A DNA stretch of 64,000 nucleotides, taken from Sulfitobacter maritimus. Lineage in GTDB: Bacteria; Pseudomonadota; Alphaproteobacteria; Rhodobacterales; Rhodobacteraceae. The notes beneath the pieces are model-generated. The model had not been told where the DNA came from. It was given only the letters and a program-made list of their open reading frames with translations, and did not search any database. Location: assembly GCF_013346665.1 (NCBI RefSeq), contig NZ_JABVBB010000032.1, positions 1-64,000 of the forward strand, read 5' to 3'. Each line of letters opens with the position of its first letter. Within the stretch, counting starts at the first letter, position 1. Made by a program: the position numbers and the translations under genes. Shown piece after piece: positions 62,794 to 64,000 of the stretch.

Positions 62794-63464
62794 AAATTAC
62801 AGACTACGCGATCTCGCCCGCACCTGCGGGCACAACACGCCTTATCCCCTCACGGTTTCCGCCGATCCCCGCCTTTGACGCGGTCACCACCCCCGACGAC
62901 CTTGAGGCCGTCATGGAACTGGAAGGCTGGACAAACGACCGCCTCGTAAGCCCACGGCTCGCGCGCCTGCCCCGCGCGGAATGGGTGTATGGCGTCCCAA
63001 ATGCCAGCGTCGTCATGGCGGCGTTTCTGCACGGATCGCCCGGCGGTCTGCGGTTTTCTGATGCGAGCCTCGGGGCGTGGTATGGCTCGACCCATCCTAA
63101 CACCGCGCTGCTGGAGATTGCCAATGGACTGCGCAAGGAGATCGCGCTGAGCGCCTTGACGCAGAAATCCGAGACGTATCGCCAATATAAGGCGGACCTT
63201 GATGGAGACTATGTCGACATTTTCGGAGCGCATCCGGAATATCATGATCCCGACGATGCGAGTTACCTTGTAGCGCAGGCTTTCGGACGACGCGTCCGGG
63301 ATGAAGGCACGCGGGCTGGTATCCGCTATGAAAGCGTGCGTCACGCCGGACATGAAAACTGGGTCTGCTTTCGCGCGCCCCTTATCCAGAATTTGACGCA
63401 GGCGAAACACTTCAGGATCGAAGTGCCCCGAACCGGTCGTGTGGTTGTGCGCCAGATCTCCTGA
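62790..63464 (+). CDS. RES-domain toxin
   Basis: 224 residues. RES domain with TRLIPSRFPP (Arg), TALLEIANGLRKEI (Glu) and GIRYESVRHAGHENWVCFRA (Ser), in the order that gives the family its name. RES toxins of the ParT/MbcT type phosphorylyse or modify NAD or protein targets. Always paired with an Xre-type antitoxin, as here. Confidence 0.87.
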   Translation: MKITDYAISPAPAGTTRLIPSRFPPIPAFDAVTTPDDLEAVMELEGWTNDRLVSPRLARLPRAEWVYGVPNASVVMAAFLHGSPGGLRFSDASLGAWYGSTHPNTALLEIANGLRKEIALSALTQKSETYRQYKADLDGDYVDIFGAHPEYHDPDDASYLVAQAFGRRVRDEGTRAGIRYESVRHAGHENWVCFRAPLIQNLTQAKHFRIEVPRTGRVVVRQIS

Positions 63465-63468
63465 TCAA

Positions 63469-63554
63469 GGGGTCTGCTCCGGCTCAGTGCTAAATCCTAC
63501 GTTAAGCAAAACCGGTCGTTCCTTCTCGATGCAGCGAACGGCAGTTCAGAGCCC
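63469..63554. repeat. 86-bp direct repeat, right copy
   Basis: Identical to 60597-60682. It begins five bases after the RES toxin stop. Confidence 0.85.
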
Positions 63555-63591
63555 GATGTAACGAATGCTGCGCGATGCACAAAGGTCTGCT
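63531..63591. repeat. Dispersed intergenic repeat, copy 3
   Basis: Starts GCAGCGAACGGCAGTTCAGA, continues GCCCGATGTAACGAATGCTG and ends GTCTGCT. It matches the left copy over its first 24 bases exactly and then diverges. Confidence 0.5.
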
Positions 63592-63606
63592 AAGACACTC
63601 GGCACA

Positions 63607-64000
63607 TTAAACTGCTTGACCTGAAAATACGACACTCGGCATACGCAACTTGTAAACTCCATCCGAGAGATACGGTGCAGTCACCTCATCGACTTCATTT
63701 CGAATTGCGTTCTGCACATCGGGTTCTTGACGTTCCAACATAAGAGGCACGCGAACACCGAATTTCATGAAGAAGTCGAAAAAGCTGGGACCCGGAGCAT
63801 ACAGAACATTCTCGACAATCTCCGCTTTGATGTCAGTGAACCCCGTGCGTTCCATCATTTCAGAAACGTGGGCCTCATCGGACAAAAGATATGCATTTGG
63901 TGCAGGGTCCGCACGCGACATATCTGCTTGCCGTCCTAAAACGTCGAACAAGAGCCGGTAGAGTTCCGAACGGTCAGGTCCGAGCCATTGGCTAAACACA
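63607..64000 (-). CDS. Class I SAM-dependent methyltransferase, C-terminal part (5' end outside window)
   Basis: The visible 130 residues show only the last strands of a methyltransferase: HVSEMMERTGFTDIKAEIVE, APGPSFFDFFMKFGVRVPLM and LRMPSVVFSGQAV. The SAM-binding motif would be beyond the right edge. The apparent Met at the end is likely internal. Substrate unknown. Confidence 0.55.
   Translation of the reverse strand, partial: VFSQWLGPDRSELYRLLFDVLGRQADMSRADPAPNAYLLSDEAHVSEMMERTGFTDIKAEIVENVLYAPGPSFFDFFMKFGVRVPLMLERQEPDVQNAIRNEVDEVTAPYLSDGVYKLRMPSVVFSGQAV

Noticed and set aside
1..64000. CRISPR arrays, tRNA or rRNA genes
   Set aside because: No spaced short repeats and no tRNA cloverleaf or rRNA-like sequence were seen in reading the window; absence is by eye only.

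Overview
The window looks like an accessory replicon or large genomic island of a marine Rhodobacteraceae bacterium of the Roseobacter group. The grounds are GC-rich coding sequence, ATGA-coupled gene starts, DUF4214 serralysins, Tad pilin genes with a von Willebrand A domain, and protein types typical of that group. Five or more toxin-antitoxin modules, IS fragments and decayed genes suggest a plasmid or chromid. This is inference: no repA, repB, repC or dnaA-like replication gene was recognised.

Layout. 0-3.3 kb: an ATGA-coupled operon of envelope proteins (end of an Ig-repeat protein, an SH3 protein, a periplasmic protein, a membrane protein). 3.4-4.9 kb: an AT-rich tract with TGTAAC repeats and a DnaA-box-like site before an unknown gene. 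5.2-8.0 kb: three coupled TadE/TadG-type genes. 8.3-13.8 kb: mixed cargo (a nucleotidyltransferase with twin operators, a GIY-YIG zinc-ribbon protein, an RHH protein, rarD) with proline dehydrogenase and IS110 remnants. 13.9-16.5 kb: a broken histidine kinase and an intact response regulator. 17-21 kb: a serralysin-type protease, a ParDE-like pair and a DUF900 hydrolase.

21.2-39.5 kb is an exopolysaccharide locus: manC, a phosphotransferase-fold protein, a ParB-like-fold protein, two Wzx-type flippases, a secreted protein, a polysaccharide deacetylase, four glycosyltransferases, an initiating sugar transferase, a Wzy-type polymerase, a Wzz-type protein and an epimerase. Together these would make GDP-mannose, start a repeat unit on undecaprenyl phosphate, extend it, flip it, polymerise it and modify it. 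A second export and glycosylation block lies at 53.7-60.0 kb (MsbA-like ABC exporter, two divergent GT4 enzymes, TolC-like channel).

39.7-45 kb holds very small genes, a long coiled-coil membrane protein and secreted proteins. 45-51 kb has two ccdAB modules, a nested IS3/IS66/IS21 graveyard inside a dehydrogenase gene, an SEC-C protein and an integrase remnant. At 51.2 kb there is an apparent in-frame toxin-antitoxin fusion. At 60.6-63.6 kb a cassette (MltR-like protein, serine resolvase with Asn at the catalytic Ser position, Xre/RES toxin-antitoxin pair) lies between identical 86-bp direct repeats. The window ends in the 3' part of a methyltransferase gene.

No rRNA, tRNA or CRISPR array was seen.
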